The translations under genes and the position numbers were made by a program. Below, one piece after another: positions 10,175 to 19,208 of a stretch of 64,000 nt of DNA. Under the pieces are notes generated by a model. That model ran no database searches and was not told the origin of the DNA. It was given only the letters and a program-made list of their open reading frames with translations. Position 1 is the stretch's first letter. Each line of letters opens with the position of its first letter. Source of the DNA: RBG-16-64-13 sp963718375 (GTDB lineage: Bacteria; Actinomycetota; Thermoleophilia; RBG-16-64-13); assembly GCA_963718375.1 (NCBI GenBank), contig CAVQZD010000005.1, positions 620,001 to 684,000 of the forward strand. Reading direction: 5' to 3'.

Positions 10175-11343
10175 ATGCAGATACTGAGGAACGTGTTCAA
10201 ACGTAAGCTCCGGGTCTTCTTGACCATCTCTGGCATCACCATCGGCGTGTTCGCCCTGGTGCTGATGGGCAGCATGGCCGAGAAGATCAACCTCCTGGTC
10301 TCGGGGGGTACGAAGTACTACTCCGACAAGGTGATCGTGAGCAGCGAGGGCGGCGGCATGTTCTCCATACAGCCCCTGCAGTACAGCAAGCTGGAAGAGA
10401 TCCTGGCCGTGGATGGAGTCGCTGAGGTCTCAGGAGAGGTCACGACTCTCCTCGAGACAGAGATGTCCATGTCGTTCGGTATGCCCGCGATGATCGTGGG
10501 CAGCGACATGCGGGGAGCCGACCTGGAGAGCTTCGACATCACCTACTCCGCAGGGTAGGCAGTTGGAGCCCGATGAAGACGGTTCTTGCGTGGTCGGGTC
10601 AGACCTGGTCAAGAAGCTCGGCGCAGAAGTGGGCGGCACTGTCACCATACGCGGAGAGCAGTTCACGGTCGTGGGCATAACGGACCAGACCCTGACCGCC
10701 CCGGACACCTCCGTGTCTGTGACCCTGGCGGACGCCCAGCGGCTCTACGCGCAGGATATCCCCGAATACTACAAGAGTCTGGTGCCGGACTTCGACGCCT
10801 CCAACCTGGTCACGGGTTTCGTGGTCTACCCCAGAGGAGGGCGTCGATCCCGAAGCTCTAGCTGACAAGATCAACGCGTCGGTGGACGGCATCGAGGCGC
10901 ACGGACCGAGCTACTTCCAGGACCAGATAGCCGGCATGACCAAGATCCTCAACTACATCTTGTACGGCGTGGCTCTGATATCCCTGGTGGTGGGAGGCCT
11001 GTCGGTGATCAATACCATGACCATGGCAGTCAGCGAGCGCACGCGTGAGATAGGCATGCGCAAGGCCATCGGCGCCTCCGACAGGCAGATCGTCGGACAG
11101 TTCCTCTCCGAGGCGGCAGTCATCGGGTTCATAGGCGGCATCACCGGTCTCTTCTTGGGCTGGTTGGTCGGCATCATCGTCAACAAGGTTCTCGAGGCTT
11201 CGAGTGTGAGCCTGTTCTTGGTCACCCCACGCTTGGCGCTCGGGTCGGTCATTTTCGCCATATTCCTGGGCGTGGTAGCGGGTTTCTTGCCGTCACTGCA
11301 TGCGTCCCGCATGAAGCCCGTCGACGCCCTCAGATACGAATAG
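10175..11343 (+). CDS. MacB/FtsX-type ABC transporter permease, split by two homopolymer frameshifts
   Basis: Three frames give a single MacB-like permease of about 390 residues: an N-terminal membrane helix (VFLTISGITIGVFALVLMGS), a periplasmic-type MacB_PCD domain, then three C-terminal helices with the FtsX signature (NTMTMAVSERTREIGMRKAIGA). The first break is one extra G in the GGG run at 10553-10555, producing a premature TAG. The second is one extra C in the CCCC run near 10830. Removing each base restores a continuous family alignment. The ATG at 10175 has AGGAG eight bases upstream. The ATPase gene follows after 10 bases. The pair probably exports a lipoprotein, peptide or small toxic molecule; the substrate is unknown. 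Confidence 0.85.
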
Positions 11344-11353
11344 GAGTCTCCTG

Positions 11354-12052
11354 ATGTCTATCGCTATCAGTGGACGCGACCTGCACAAGCGCTATGTCAT
11401 GGGCAAGGACAACTATGTCGACGCGCTTTGCGGAGTCTCGTTGGATATAGAGCAAGGTGAGATGGTGAGCATCATGGGTCCTTCTGGCTCGGGCAAGTCC
11501 ACCCTCATGCACATACTGGGCTGTCTGGACGCCCCCACCGCCGGTGAGGTCTGGCTGGCCGGACGCAGGGTCGACACTCTGGGTGGAGCCGGTCTGACTC
11601 AGCTCCGCCGGAGTGAGGTGGGCTTCATCTTTCAGACCTTCAATCTCGTGCCCAGCCTCACTGCCATCGAGAATGTGATGTTGGCCGCCCAGTACGCGGG
11701 CAAGAACCGGACCGAGGCCCGTCAGGCCGCAGAGCAAGCGCTCGCACGTGTCGGTCTTGCTGAGCGCCTCCGGCATCGCCCCAATGAGCTGTCAGGCGGT
11801 CAGCAGCAGCGGGTGGCTATCGCCCGTGCCTTGGTGAACCAGCCCGTGGTCATATTCGGCGATGAGCCCACCGGCAATCTGGATTCGTCCAGTTCCGACG
11901 AGATAGTGGCCATGATGCACGACCTCAATCGCGAGCTAGGCACCACCTTGGTCTTGGTCACTCACGACCCTGGCGTGGCTGAGGCCTGCACGCGAGTCGT
12001 GCACATGCTCGACGGGCTGGTGAGCAACGGGTCTGGGCCCAAGAGCGGCTAG
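11354..12052 (+). CDS. MacB/LolD-type ABC transporter ATPase
   Basis: This 232-residue ATPase has Walker A GPSGSGKST, Q-loop (IFQTFNLVPSLTAIENV), signature LSGGQQQR, Walker B VVIFGDEPTGNLDS and switch His (LVTHD). The QxFNLxPxLTAxENV and GNLD strings place it in the LolD/MacB/FtsE group, matching the permease immediately upstream. It energises that permease in the cytoplasm. AGGAG precedes the ATG. The stop lies inside a small inverted repeat (TAGCTG at 12050 with CAGCTA at 12064) that also holds the stop of the convergent gene. No outer-membrane or MacA partner is near, in line with a Gram-positive envelope. Confidence 0.92.
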   Translation: MSIAISGRDLHKRYVMGKDNYVDALCGVSLDIEQGEMVSIMGPSGSGKSTLMHILGCLDAPTAGEVWLAGRRVDTLGGAGLTQLRRSEVGFIFQTFNLVPSLTAIENVMLAAQYAGKNRTEARQAAEQALARVGLAERLRHRPNELSGGQQQRVAIARALVNQPVVIFGDEPTGNLDSSSSDEIVAMMHDLNRELGTTLVLVTHDPGVAEACTRVVHMLDGLVSNGSGPKSG

Positions 12053-12066
12053 CTGACAGTGACCAG

Positions 12067-12561
12067 CTAAGAGCCCGCGGTGACGCTCAGGTACCACTTG
12101 CCGTCGCGCAGGACCAAATCATAGGTGAGCGACTCTTCGTTGTCGCCGGCGTGCTGCACCGTGGTCTCGCCGTCGGCGACTACGGTCAGCTTGCCCTCCA
12201 CGATCGTCACGGTGGCTGACTGCCCGTCCTCGCTGAGCTGGGTCTCCATCTCAAGGTCGGAGAACTCCATCGAGTCGTAGGTCATCTGCTGCGCGCGCAT
12301 GTCCTTGAAGTCGTCGAGGCTGAGGCCCTGTGTCTCCAGCTCCTCCAGCCCCACTGGGTCCAGAACGGCTATCAGTACGTCAACGTCCTTGTCCTCCATG
12401 GCTCCGAACATCTTCTCCAGGGTGGCCTCGGGTCCGCCGGAGGGGCCAAAGATGTCGTCCTTGAACACCCAGAACACCAGCACACTGGCCACCGCCACCG
12501 CGATGACGGCCGCGCTGATACCTATCCAAAGCCACTTCCTGTCTGCAAGGCCACTAGCCAT
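12067..12561 (-). CDS. Membrane-anchored protein with a lumazine/NTF2-like extracytoplasmic domain (hypothetical)
   Basis: About 164 residues from the ATG at 12561 (GGAGAGGG upstream). One N-terminal transmembrane helix (WLWIGISAAVIAVAVASVLVFWVF) is followed by a domain with GPEATLEKMFGAMEDKDVD and a C-terminal LRDGKWYLSV. That pattern resembles DUF4878-like NTF2-fold proteins, which are usually extracellular and of unknown role. The topology suggests a short cytoplasmic N-terminus and an outside C-terminal domain. It converges on the ABC ATPase gene. I do not recognise a specific function. Confidence 0.6.
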   Translation of the reverse strand: MASGLADRKWLWIGISAAVIAVAVASVLVFWVFKDDIFGPSGGPEATLEKMFGAMEDKDVDVLIAVLDPVGLEELETQGLSLDDFKDMRAQQMTYDSMEFSDLEMETQLSEDGQSATVTIVEGKLTVVADGETTVQHAGDNEESLTYDLVLRDGKWYLSVTAGS

Positions 12562-12627
12562 GCGCCCTCTCCTCCGTATCCCCCTTGACCCTGTCACCAA
12601 ATCCGCGGCAAGATCCGCGTCCGCTGG

Positions 12628-12633
12628 AGTATA
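12628..12633 (-). promoter_or_regulatory. Candidate -10 box for the membrane-anchored hypothetical gene
   Basis: TATACT on the minus strand, about 65 bases before the ATG at 12561. A weak -35 (GTCAAG) lies 17 bases further upstream, overlapping the 3' end of the radical SAM gene. Confidence 0.35.
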
Positions 12634-12655
12634 CAATCAGGGCCGCCACCCTTGA

Positions 12656-13789
12656 CTACACGCGCTTCGACTCGGCGAGAGCCTTCTCCACCTGGTCGCG
12701 GTTGTTCCAGAGCTCACACCCTGCCCCTTCGTATTCGATCAGCTCGGGCATCTCGCGCAGTCTGGCCAGAAAGGGCGACTTGAGCGCCTCAAGCAGCGAC
12801 GCCTCGGTGAGATCGGTATCCGAGAACGGCGCGAACGGACAGGGCTCCACGGCCCCCGAGGCGTTGATATGCACGAAGCCGCGCCCCGCCGACAAGCAGC
12901 CCCCCACTTCCTGCTCGTCCCAAGGCACCGCCACGAACACTGCCTTGCGCCGGCCGCGCAACTCTTGCACGCGCGCCGCCACCTGTTCCCGCTGCTCGGG
13001 GCTCAGCACCCAGTCTTCTGTACCCTCCTCGACGGGGGTGTAGTCGGCCAACAAGAATATGCGGCATCCGGCCGCCTGGAGGCCGTCGACGTACTCTTCG
13101 GAGAAGATGGTGGAGAAGTTGCGACTGGTCAGGGTCAGTGAGCACCCGAAGAACACGCCGCGTCTGCGGAGGCGCTCCATGGCTGACATCAGCTGCTCAT
13201 AGGTGCCTGGGCCGCGTCTCTGGTCAGTCTGCTCCGCCGAGCCTTCCAGGCTGATGAGCGGCACTATGTTCTTGAGTCTGTCGATACGGTCCACCATGGC
13301 CTCGTCCAGCAACAGGCCGTTTGTGAACATCAGGAACACCACGCGGGGGTTGCGCTCCGCTATGTCGAGGATCGCCTCGCGCATCAGCGGCTCCCCTCCC
13401 GCTATCACGAAGAAGGACACACCCAGTCCTGTGGCTTCGGCGACGATGCTCCGGAGCTTGTCGTCGCTCAGTTCGGGTCTGGCCGCCGCATCGTTGCCCC
13501 GGGCGCGTGCGAAGGCCGGGGTCGCCGCGCCGTGACACTCCCCTGCGCTCTCGCCAAGAAACGACTTGGCGTAGCAGCCCGTACATTCGAGGTTACACAT
13601 GTGGGTGATGCTGAAGATGATGATGGGTGGCACCCGGACCCCGCGCTTCTGCCACTCCCGGCGGGTCCTGGCCGCGGATGTCTGCCAGCGCACCGCGCGC
13701 GCGAACCTCACAGCCTGGCTGGGTCTGCTCAGACTCACCTTGACCCCTTGCCAGAAGAAGGCCGTCACTGAACGATCTACTGTCTTCAC
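12656..13789 (-). CDS. Radical SAM protein with partial SPASM-like C-terminus
   Basis: About 377 residues. The radical SAM cluster motif is CNLECTGC (CX3CX2C) preceded by FSITHM, and GGEPL follows for SAM binding. A 30-residue Ala/Arg-rich insert with an extra Cys (GECHG) sits between the cluster loop and the next helix. The C-terminus has GGCLSAG and GAVEPCPFAPFSD, resembling an auxiliary-cluster (SPASM/twitch) region. A basic, helical N-terminal 50 residues precede the core. This organisation resembles MoaA/PqqE-like proteins of unknown substrate. The GTG at 13789 has AAGGGG at a good distance; a GTG at 13795 overlaps that site. No peptide precursor gene is evident next to it. Confidence 0.8.
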   Translation of the reverse strand: MKTVDRSVTAFFWQGVKVSLSRPSQAVRFARAVRWQTSAARTRREWQKRGVRVPPIIIFSITHMCNLECTGCYAKSFLGESAGECHGAATPAFARARGNDAAARPELSDDKLRSIVAEATGLGVSFFVIAGGEPLMREAILDIAERNPRVVFLMFTNGLLLDEAMVDRIDRLKNIVPLISLEGSAEQTDQRRGPGTYEQLMSAMERLRRRGVFFGCSLTLTSRNFSTIFSEEYVDGLQAAGCRIFLLADYTPVEEGTEDWVLSPEQREQVAARVQELRGRRKAVFVAVPWDEQEVGGCLSAGRGFVHINASGAVEPCPFAPFSDTDLTEASLLEALKSPFLARLREMPELIEYEGAGCELWNNRDQVEKALAESKRV

Positions 13790-13864
13790 TCGCACCCCTT
13801 CTCAAGCACTACCGCACGCAACGCCTTCTCATGATAGCCCGCCCGGGTGTTACCATCTGCAATC

Positions 13865-15085
13865 ATGACCGACTTGGGACTGGCTATCCCCGTCAGCGAA
13901 TACGCGGAGCGACGCGCTCGAGTGCTCGATGCCCTCGACGGCGCGGCCGCTGTGGTCCTGGCCGGGCAATCGCCGATCGCTGACCTGCCTCTCGGAGGCA
14001 GGCGGGTGGACGCCTTCTTCTGGTATCTCACCGGCATAGACGGTGAGACGGGAGCCGCGATCCTCTTCGACCCTTCCTCAGAGGACCCAGAGCGACGCAT
14101 CACTCTCTGCCTGAGGCCTCGCGACCCCGAGCTCGAACGCTGGGACGGCGTCCGAGCGTCTATGGACTCTGCCTACAGAGAGCAGACGGGCTTCTCCGAC
14201 CTGACGCGCACGGACGCTCTGCCGCAACGCCTGACCCAGGCGGCCCGGCGCACGAAGCGCCTCGCCTGCCTCCACCCTTTTGCCTTATACGCGTCTGACG
14301 TCTCGCCAGATCTGGCTCTCTTCAAGAAGGTATGCGAGCGCGTCCCCACGGCCACCATGGAGGATCGCACTCAGCTTCTCATCAGTATGCGCGCGGTCAA
14401 GTCGGCCGCGGAGCTCAGCCTCATCGAGCGGGCTGTGGCAGCGACAGTGCGCGGCTTCGAGGCGGCCTTCAAAGAAGTCCGCCCCGGAGCCGACGAGGCT
14501 CAGGTCGCCCAGGTGATGACCGCCGCTTTCCGCGCCGAGGGCGGGGAGCCGGCCTTCGAACCTATCGTGGGCTCCGGCCTGAACGGCACCATCCTGCACT
14601 ACAGCGCCAACAGCAAGCGCATCGAGCAGGATGATCTGGTGGTCATCGACTATGCCGCGTCCGTCGGAGGCTATGCTTCAGACGTCACGAGGACCCTGCC
14701 TGCATCCGGCAAGTTCACCTCTCTGCAGCGCTCCCTGTACGAGGTCGTGCTCGAGGCCAACCTGGCCGCCATCGAGGCCGCCCGGCCCGGGGCCACCTTC
14801 ACCGAGGTCGACAAGGCCGCACGGGCGGTGGTGACGCGGGCGGGGTACGAAGACTCCTACTTGCACAGCGTAGGCCATCACCTAGGTGTCGAAGTACACG
14901 ACCCGGCGCCTGACGGACCGCTCTTGCCCGGCATGGTACTCACCATCGAGCCGGGCATCTACCTCCCCGATGCCGGGATCGGCATCCGCATCGAGGACGA
15001 CATACTCCTGACAGATTCCGGCGCCCGAGTGCTCACCGAGGCCATCCCCAAGACCACCGCCGCCCTCGAAGCGGCAATGCGGTAA
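13865..15085 (+). CDS. M24-family Xaa-Pro aminopeptidase
   Basis: About 406 residues: an N-terminal creatinase-like domain, then an M24 pita-bread domain. Metal ligands are visible in VIDYAAS (Asp), GYASDVTRTL (Asp), VGHHLGVEVHD (His), LTIEPGIY (Glu) and GIRIEDDI (Glu). It would release N-terminal residues preceding proline in the cytoplasm. The ATG at 13865 begins the recognisable N-terminal domain. It is divergent from the radical SAM gene with a short shared intergenic region. Substrate specificity within the M24B group is inferred. Confidence 0.87.
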   Translation: MTDLGLAIPVSEYAERRARVLDALDGAAAVVLAGQSPIADLPLGGRRVDAFFWYLTGIDGETGAAILFDPSSEDPERRITLCLRPRDPELERWDGVRASMDSAYREQTGFSDLTRTDALPQRLTQAARRTKRLACLHPFALYASDVSPDLALFKKVCERVPTATMEDRTQLLISMRAVKSAAELSLIERAVAATVRGFEAAFKEVRPGADEAQVAQVMTAAFRAEGGEPAFEPIVGSGLNGTILHYSANSKRIEQDDLVVIDYAASVGGYASDVTRTLPASGKFTSLQRSLYEVVLEANLAAIEAARPGATFTEVDKAARAVVTRAGYEDSYLHSVGHHLGVEVHDPAPDGPLLPGMVLTIEPGIYLPDAGIGIRIEDDILLTDSGARVLTEAIPKTTAALEAAMR

Positions 15086-15108
15086 CGGGCCCGGGCATCT
15101 GCCGCTGG

Positions 15109-15492
15109 CTAGCTCGAAGGCCGAGGGCCTTCCTCTACGTCAGAGTCAGATCCAGGCGCTGGTAGACCGGCCGGTGGCCTCTTCTCGGGCGATCCCCGTC
15201 TGACTTCTTTGCCCTCCGCGTCCAGCACCTCCCCATTGGTCGTACCACTCTCGGGCCGAGCCGCACCGCCACGTTCCTGCCTCTTAGGGGCCCCCACCAC
15301 GATCCTGTACACGCTCACCCCCATCACCGCCATCACCGCCAGAGTGCCCAGCACGAACACGGCCGGCAGCCAGAGGGGCGACGCGACCCACCACCAGCTC
15401 CAATCGACGAGACCGGTGACTTTGAGTACTACAAAGAACAAAAAGAGCAGGAGGATGAACGAACCGCATCCGCCTGTCGACCGTTGCTTCAC
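15109..15492 (-). CDS. Small two-helix membrane protein (hypothetical)
   Basis: About 127 residues from a GTG at 15492 preceded by GAGG. Two membrane helices (FILLLFLFFVVLKVTGLV and PAVFVLGTLAVMAVMGVSV) flank the loop DWSWWWVASPLWLP. That Trp-rich loop is like small proteins annotated as transmembrane Fragile-X-F. The C-terminal 60 residues are polar and disordered. An upstream ATG at 15579 would add an unlikely N-terminus overlapping the divergent lipoprotein promoter. No function is known. Confidence 0.55.
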   Translation of the reverse strand: MKQRSTGGCGSFILLLFLFFVVLKVTGLVDWSWWWVASPLWLPAVFVLGTLAVMAVMGVSVYRIVVGAPKRQERGGAARPESGTTNGEVLDAEGKEVRRGSPEKRPPAGLPAPGSDSDVEEGPRPSS

Positions 15493-15557
15493 ATAGCCTC
15501 TTCTCTCTAGTTGGCCGATCTGAGGACCCCGACCGCACCGCACAGTGCGCTGACTAC

Positions 15558-15563
15558 TATAAT
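15558..15563 (+). promoter_or_regulatory. Candidate -10 box for the lipoprotein gene at 15598
   Basis: A consensus TATAAT lies 35 bases before the ATG, with an AAAGGAG ribosome site at 15586-15592. I see no good -35 box. Confidence 0.4.
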
Positions 15564-15597
15564 GTCGCATGTACGCCAAGCAAACAAAGGAGTCGCG

Positions 15598-16623
15598 ATG
15601 CGCAGATTCTCCCTCTTACTCCTGGTCATGTTACTGGCCATAGCCCTGGGACTAGGCGCCCTCGCCTGCGGCGGTAATGAGACCGGCAGTGGCAAGACCC
15701 CGGAGGAAGCGGTCACAGCAGCCTTGGACACCGTGAAGACCGCCAATTCGCTGTCCGGCACCTACAAGATCGATTTGACCGTGCAGGCCGAAGAGTCGGA
15801 CTCTAACCCGATGGCCCAGGCCCTGCTCGGACAGGCGATCGCAATCACGGGCAACTTCGCCATGCAGAAGGACCCGGTCCTAGCGGACCTCTCGCTGGCG
15901 CTCGACCTGATGGGCCAAAGCCTTAGCATTGGCGTTCGGGCGATCGATCAGGACGTCTGGCTGAACGTGCTCGACCAGTGGTACGAAGTCCCAGCCGAGA
16001 GCCTGCAGACGGGCGGAGAACCCGTCAGCCCCGACGTGCTCGCCTCGCTGCAACAGACGATGGACGAGCAGGGTATCGACCCCACCACTTGGTACACGGA
16101 TCTCAAGGTGGTCGGCACGGAGACCCTGGCCGACACTGAAGTCAGCGTCAGCCACCTCACCGGCACGCTGGATGTCGAGAAGATGCTCACTGACGTGGTC
16201 GGACTGCTGCAGAGTCCTGAGGTAGCCGCCCTGATGGGTGACGCCACCACGGCCGCTTCTGACACCGGTGTCTCGCTGCCCGATGCCACGGCGACCGAGG
16301 AGCTTCAAACCACTCTCGAGGAGATGTTCAAGGGCGCGACCCTCGATCTGTGGATTGCCGACAAGGACGATTCACTGCGCCGCGCTGTCCTCTCGGCTGA
16401 GTTGGCCATGCCCGAGGACTTGGCCACATCAGGTGTGAACGGTGCCACTGTCGTTGTCACCGTGAATCTCGACGCTCCCGACGAGCCAGTGGAAGTGTCC
16501 GCTCCCACCTCGGCCAAGCCGCTCTCCGATCTGGAGACCGACCTGGCGAGCAATCCCCTACTTTCGGGCCTGAGTGGCCTTCTTGGCTCGGGCTCAGGTC
16601 TCGGGGACATACTGGGACAGTAG
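15598..16623 (+). CDS. Secreted lipoprotein, LppX/LprG-like
   Basis: A 341-residue protein with a signal peptide (MRRFSLLLLVMLLAIALG) and lipobox LGALAC, so the mature protein should be lipid-anchored outside the membrane. The body has alternating strand patterns (WLNVLDQWYEVP; NFAMQKDPVLADLSLAL) like LppX/LprG or DUF6612-type beta-shell lipoproteins, which bind lipids or act as chaperones in actinobacteria. The C-terminus is Gly/Ser/Leu-rich. The ATG at 15598 has an ideal ribosome site. A strong terminator follows within 30 bases. The family link is tentative. Confidence 0.7.
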   Translation: MRRFSLLLLVMLLAIALGLGALACGGNETGSGKTPEEAVTAALDTVKTANSLSGTYKIDLTVQAEESDSNPMAQALLGQAIAITGNFAMQKDPVLADLSLALDLMGQSLSIGVRAIDQDVWLNVLDQWYEVPAESLQTGGEPVSPDVLASLQQTMDEQGIDPTTWYTDLKVVGTETLADTEVSVSHLTGTLDVEKMLTDVVGLLQSPEVAALMGDATTAASDTGVSLPDATATEELQTTLEEMFKGATLDLWIADKDDSLRRAVLSAELAMPEDLATSGVNGATVVVTVNLDAPDEPVEVSAPTSAKPLSDLETDLASNPLLSGLSGLLGSGSGLGDILGQ

Positions 16624-16649
16624 TCACTCCCGGCAGCAAGTAGTCTTGC

Positions 16650-16675
16650 GGGGCGGCGCCTTCGGGCGCCGCCCC
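16650..16675. terminator. Bidirectional hairpin between convergent genes
   Basis: A perfect 11-bp GC-only stem (16650-16660 with 16665-16675) is closed by a TTCG tetraloop. It lies between the lipoprotein and Ldh2 genes, which converge here. No long U-tract follows on either strand. Confidence 0.75.
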
Positions 16676-16677
16676 GA

Positions 16678-17796
16678 CTATTTGCGCTCGAAGTCGAAGA
16701 CGAAGGGCAGTTGAAGGTCATCCCGCATGGCCAAAAGCTCCGTCTTGACGCTCTCGCCCACCGGAACGCCCTTGTCCTTGCGTTCTTGCCAGGCCAGGTA
16801 TTCCTTCTCACCGCAGGTGTAGATGCGCTCCTGACCCGGCGCCTTCTTCGAGGCGCGCAGTTCGCGCAGGATGTCTCCCGTATGCTTCCTGAAGTCCGCC
16901 GGGTCGGCGAAGCACTCGACATCGATGGCCATGAAAGAATGGCCGATGGGGATGGGGATATCCTTGCCCTCCTCATCCTTGCCCCCAAGTTGCTTGAGGA
17001 AGGCGTTCTGGGAGAACGAAGTCGAGAGTATCTCGACCACGGTGGCGAAACCGTAGCCCTTATAGCCGCCAGTCTCCTCGCCCACCCCGCCGATGGGAGC
17101 GAGAGCGGCAGTACCGTTGACCAAGTCCCTCAGTATCTGCACCGAGTCGGTGGAAGACTCACCCTTTTCGTTGATCACCAGGCCCTCAGGGCAAGGCTTG
17201 CCCTCGCGGGCCCACTGCTCGATCTTGCCCCTCTGGATCACCGAGGTCGCATAGTCGTTGGTGAAGGGGAACTCTTCGTCGGTGGGCATGGCGAACACCA
17301 ACGGGTTGGTGCCCAGCATGTTCTCCACCCCGAAAGTGGGTGCGATCGAGGGTCGGGCATTGGTGGTGGTGAGGCCTACCATGCCCTGCTCGACAGCCAT
17401 CAGCGGGTAGTAAGCCGCGAAGCCGTAATGTGTGGAGTTGCGAGCCACGACCATCCCCAGCCCATGCGCCTTAGCCTTGTCGATGGCCATCTGCATGCAG
17501 CGCTTGCCGACGACCATGCCCATGCCATCATGTCCATCGACAACCGCGGTGGCCTTGCAGTCGCGCACCACCTCGAACTCGGTGATCGGCTTCTGGATAC
17601 CACCCTTGACTATGCGGTCGTAGTAGATGGGCTTCAGTCGGCCCACCCCGTGAGAGTCGATGCCGCGCTTGTCCGCGGTAATGAGCACGTCGGCGCAGAT
17701 CCGAGCCTCGTCTTCAGGGACCCCGACCCCTTTGAAGACGTCGACCATGAACGATTCCAACACGTCAAAGGGTATCCAACTCACGCCTGAGATCAC
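16678..17796 (-). CDS. Malate/L-lactate dehydrogenase family oxidoreductase (Ldh2 type)
   Basis: This 372-residue protein belongs to the Ldh_2/MDH2 family, an NAD(P)-dependent fold unrelated to classical LDH. Motifs include IDSHGVGRL near residue 48, VARNSTHYG (catalytic-region His), APTFGVENMLGTNP and GGYKGYGFA. Members oxidise or reduce 2-hydroxyacids such as malate, sulfolactate or ureidoglycolate. The exact substrate is not clear. The GTG at 17796 follows AGGAGG. It sits downstream of a thioesterase, an SDR and an aldo/keto reductase on the same strand, which may form a reduction module for hydroxyacids (inference). Confidence 0.85.
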   Translation of the reverse strand: MISGVSWIPFDVLESFMVDVFKGVGVPEDEARICADVLITADKRGIDSHGVGRLKPIYYDRIVKGGIQKPITEFEVVRDCKATAVVDGHDGMGMVVGKRCMQMAIDKAKAHGLGMVVARNSTHYGFAAYYPLMAVEQGMVGLTTTNARPSIAPTFGVENMLGTNPLVFAMPTDEEFPFTNDYATSVIQRGKIEQWAREGKPCPEGLVINEKGESSTDSVQILRDLVNGTAALAPIGGVGEETGGYKGYGFATVVEILSTSFSQNAFLKQLGGKDEEGKDIPIPIGHSFMAIDVECFADPADFRKHTGDILRELRASKKAPGQERIYTCGEKEYLAWQERKDKGVPVGESVKTELLAMRDDLQLPFVFDFERK

Positions 17797-17847
17797 CGCT
17801 GCCTCCTAACTGGCTGTCCCGTCTACAGTACCAGACCGAAGCCCAGG

Positions 17848-18357
17848 CTATTCCCGGCTCAGATCGACGTCATCCGGCGCTGACAAGGGGTCCGGGAACC
17901 ACTCACGCTCGCCGAAATCCACCGATGCGATCTCGTCTATCGGCAGTTTGACGTAGGTGCCTTCGGCCTCCGCGGCCACGGTGCCATCCTCGAGGACCAC
18001 TTCGCCCGTGCCTTCGAACACGCGGCCGGCGTCGCGGGTGATGCGCCCGATCACTTTGACTTCATGATCCAGGGGCACCGGCTTCCGCAGACGCATCGTG
18101 AACCTCACCGTCACGCCCCACGTGTCACCGTGCGCCAGATTTATGGCCCGGCCGATGGTCTCGTCCAAGACGGCGCCTACCATGCCCCCGTGCATGCGCC
18201 CCGGGTAGCCCTGATGCTGCGGACGGGGCGTGAAGACGCCCACCAGTTCGCCGCTATCCAGCACAAAGAAGCGGGCTTTGAGGCCGAACTGGTTCTCCAC
18301 CCCGCAGACCATGCACATGCGGCTGATCTTCTGCGCCCCTTCGACCTTGTGTCTCAT
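17848..18357 (-). CDS. PaaI-like hotdog-fold thioesterase
   Basis: A 169-residue single-hotdog protein with QGYPGRMHGGMVGAVLDE, the 4HBT active-site loop and helix. The N-terminus has CMVCGVENQFGL, two cysteines that may bind metal or simply be a family feature. Members hydrolyse acyl- or aryl-CoA thioesters. The ATG overlaps the stop of the SDR upstream (ATGA), so the two are translationally coupled. The C-terminal 25 residues are acidic and variable. The substrate is unknown. Confidence 0.82.
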   Translation of the reverse strand: MRHKVEGAQKISRMCMVCGVENQFGLKARFFVLDSGELVGVFTPRPQHQGYPGRMHGGMVGAVLDETIGRAINLAHGDTWGVTVRFTMRLRKPVPLDHEVKVIGRITRDAGRVFEGTGEVVLEDGTVAAEAEGTYVKLPIDEIASVDFGEREWFPDPLSAPDDVDLSRE

Positions 18358-19163
18358 GTCAGATCGAAGCCACCGTCTACTATCAGGGACTGACCGGTGA
18401 CGAAGTCGCTGTCGGACGACGCTAGGAACAACGCCGGGCCGGCTAGGTCGTCGGCCTCTTCGTTACGTTCGCTCAAGCACTGGCCCTTGCGGGTGATCTC
18501 CCGCGCGGCCAGAGCTCGCTCATCGGTCTTCTCCAGGTTCATGGCGGTGAGGGTGAAGCCCGGCACCAGCGTATTGACCCGGATACCATCAGATCCCAGC
18601 GCCCGGGCCAGAGACCGTGTCAATCCCAAGACTCCGGCCTTGCTGGCCACGTACGGCACCATGAACGCGGTGCCCTTCCACACTGTGGTAGAGCTCACGT
18701 TGATGATCTTGCCGTAGCCCTGCGGCTTCATGTACGGGTGTACGGCTTTTGCGCAGAACCACATGCCCCGCAGGTTGACGTCGACGATGTGGTCCCAGTC
18801 TTCAGTCGTCCACTTGTCGAAGGGTTTGGCGGTGCTGCCGCCGTCACAGCCCTTGAACGCTCCCGCGTTGTTCACCAGGATGTCGATGCGGCCCTCGAAG
18901 GCTTCGGCCACCTTGGCCGCGGCCGCCTCACACTGCTCGCTATCAACGATGTCGCAGGCCAGGGCTATCGCCTCTCCCCCTGCGCGCTTGATCTCATCGA
19001 CCACCTGACCGGCTCCCGTACCGTCAGTGCTGGTCACCCCTACCTTCGCGCCCTCGGCAGCGAACTTGAGGGCGATGGAGTGCCCTATACTGTTGGTGCC
19101 GCTCGCTCCCACTATCATGGCCACCTTGCCCTGAAGGCGCCCGCATTCGGCTGTCTTTCCCAC
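18354..19163 (-). CDS. Short-chain dehydrogenase/reductase
   Basis: A 269-residue classical SDR. The nucleotide-binding loop is GASGTNSIG, then NNAG, catalytic Ser (NVSST), Tyr and Lys (YVASK), and a C-terminal SLIVDGGFD. The loop variant with TNSIG recalls enoyl-ACP-reductase-like SDRs, though the rest looks like 3-oxoacyl reductases. It would use NAD(P)H on a keto group. The GTG at 19163 follows GGAGGAGGG. It overlaps the thioesterase gene by four bases, which suggests action on CoA- or ACP-bound substrates (inference). Confidence 0.87.
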   Translation of the reverse strand: MGKTAECGRLQGKVAMIVGASGTNSIGHSIALKFAAEGAKVGVTSTDGTGAGQVVDEIKRAGGEAIALACDIVDSEQCEAAAAKVAEAFEGRIDILVNNAGAFKGCDGGSTAKPFDKWTTEDWDHIVDVNLRGMWFCAKAVHPYMKPQGYGKIINVSSTTVWKGTAFMVPYVASKAGVLGLTRSLARALGSDGIRVNTLVPGFTLTAMNLEKTDERALAAREITRKGQCLSERNEEADDLAGPALFLASSDSDFVTGQSLIVDGGFDLT

Positions 19164-19208
19164 TCTGGCCCTCCTCCCGCGGGGCGTTCGCCGCGCCCAC
19201 GCTGGTCG

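Noticed and set aside
16711..17790. Open frame of about 359 codons antisense to the Ldh2 gene
   Set aside because: It mirrors the coding strand of a well conserved dehydrogenase and shows no family pattern.
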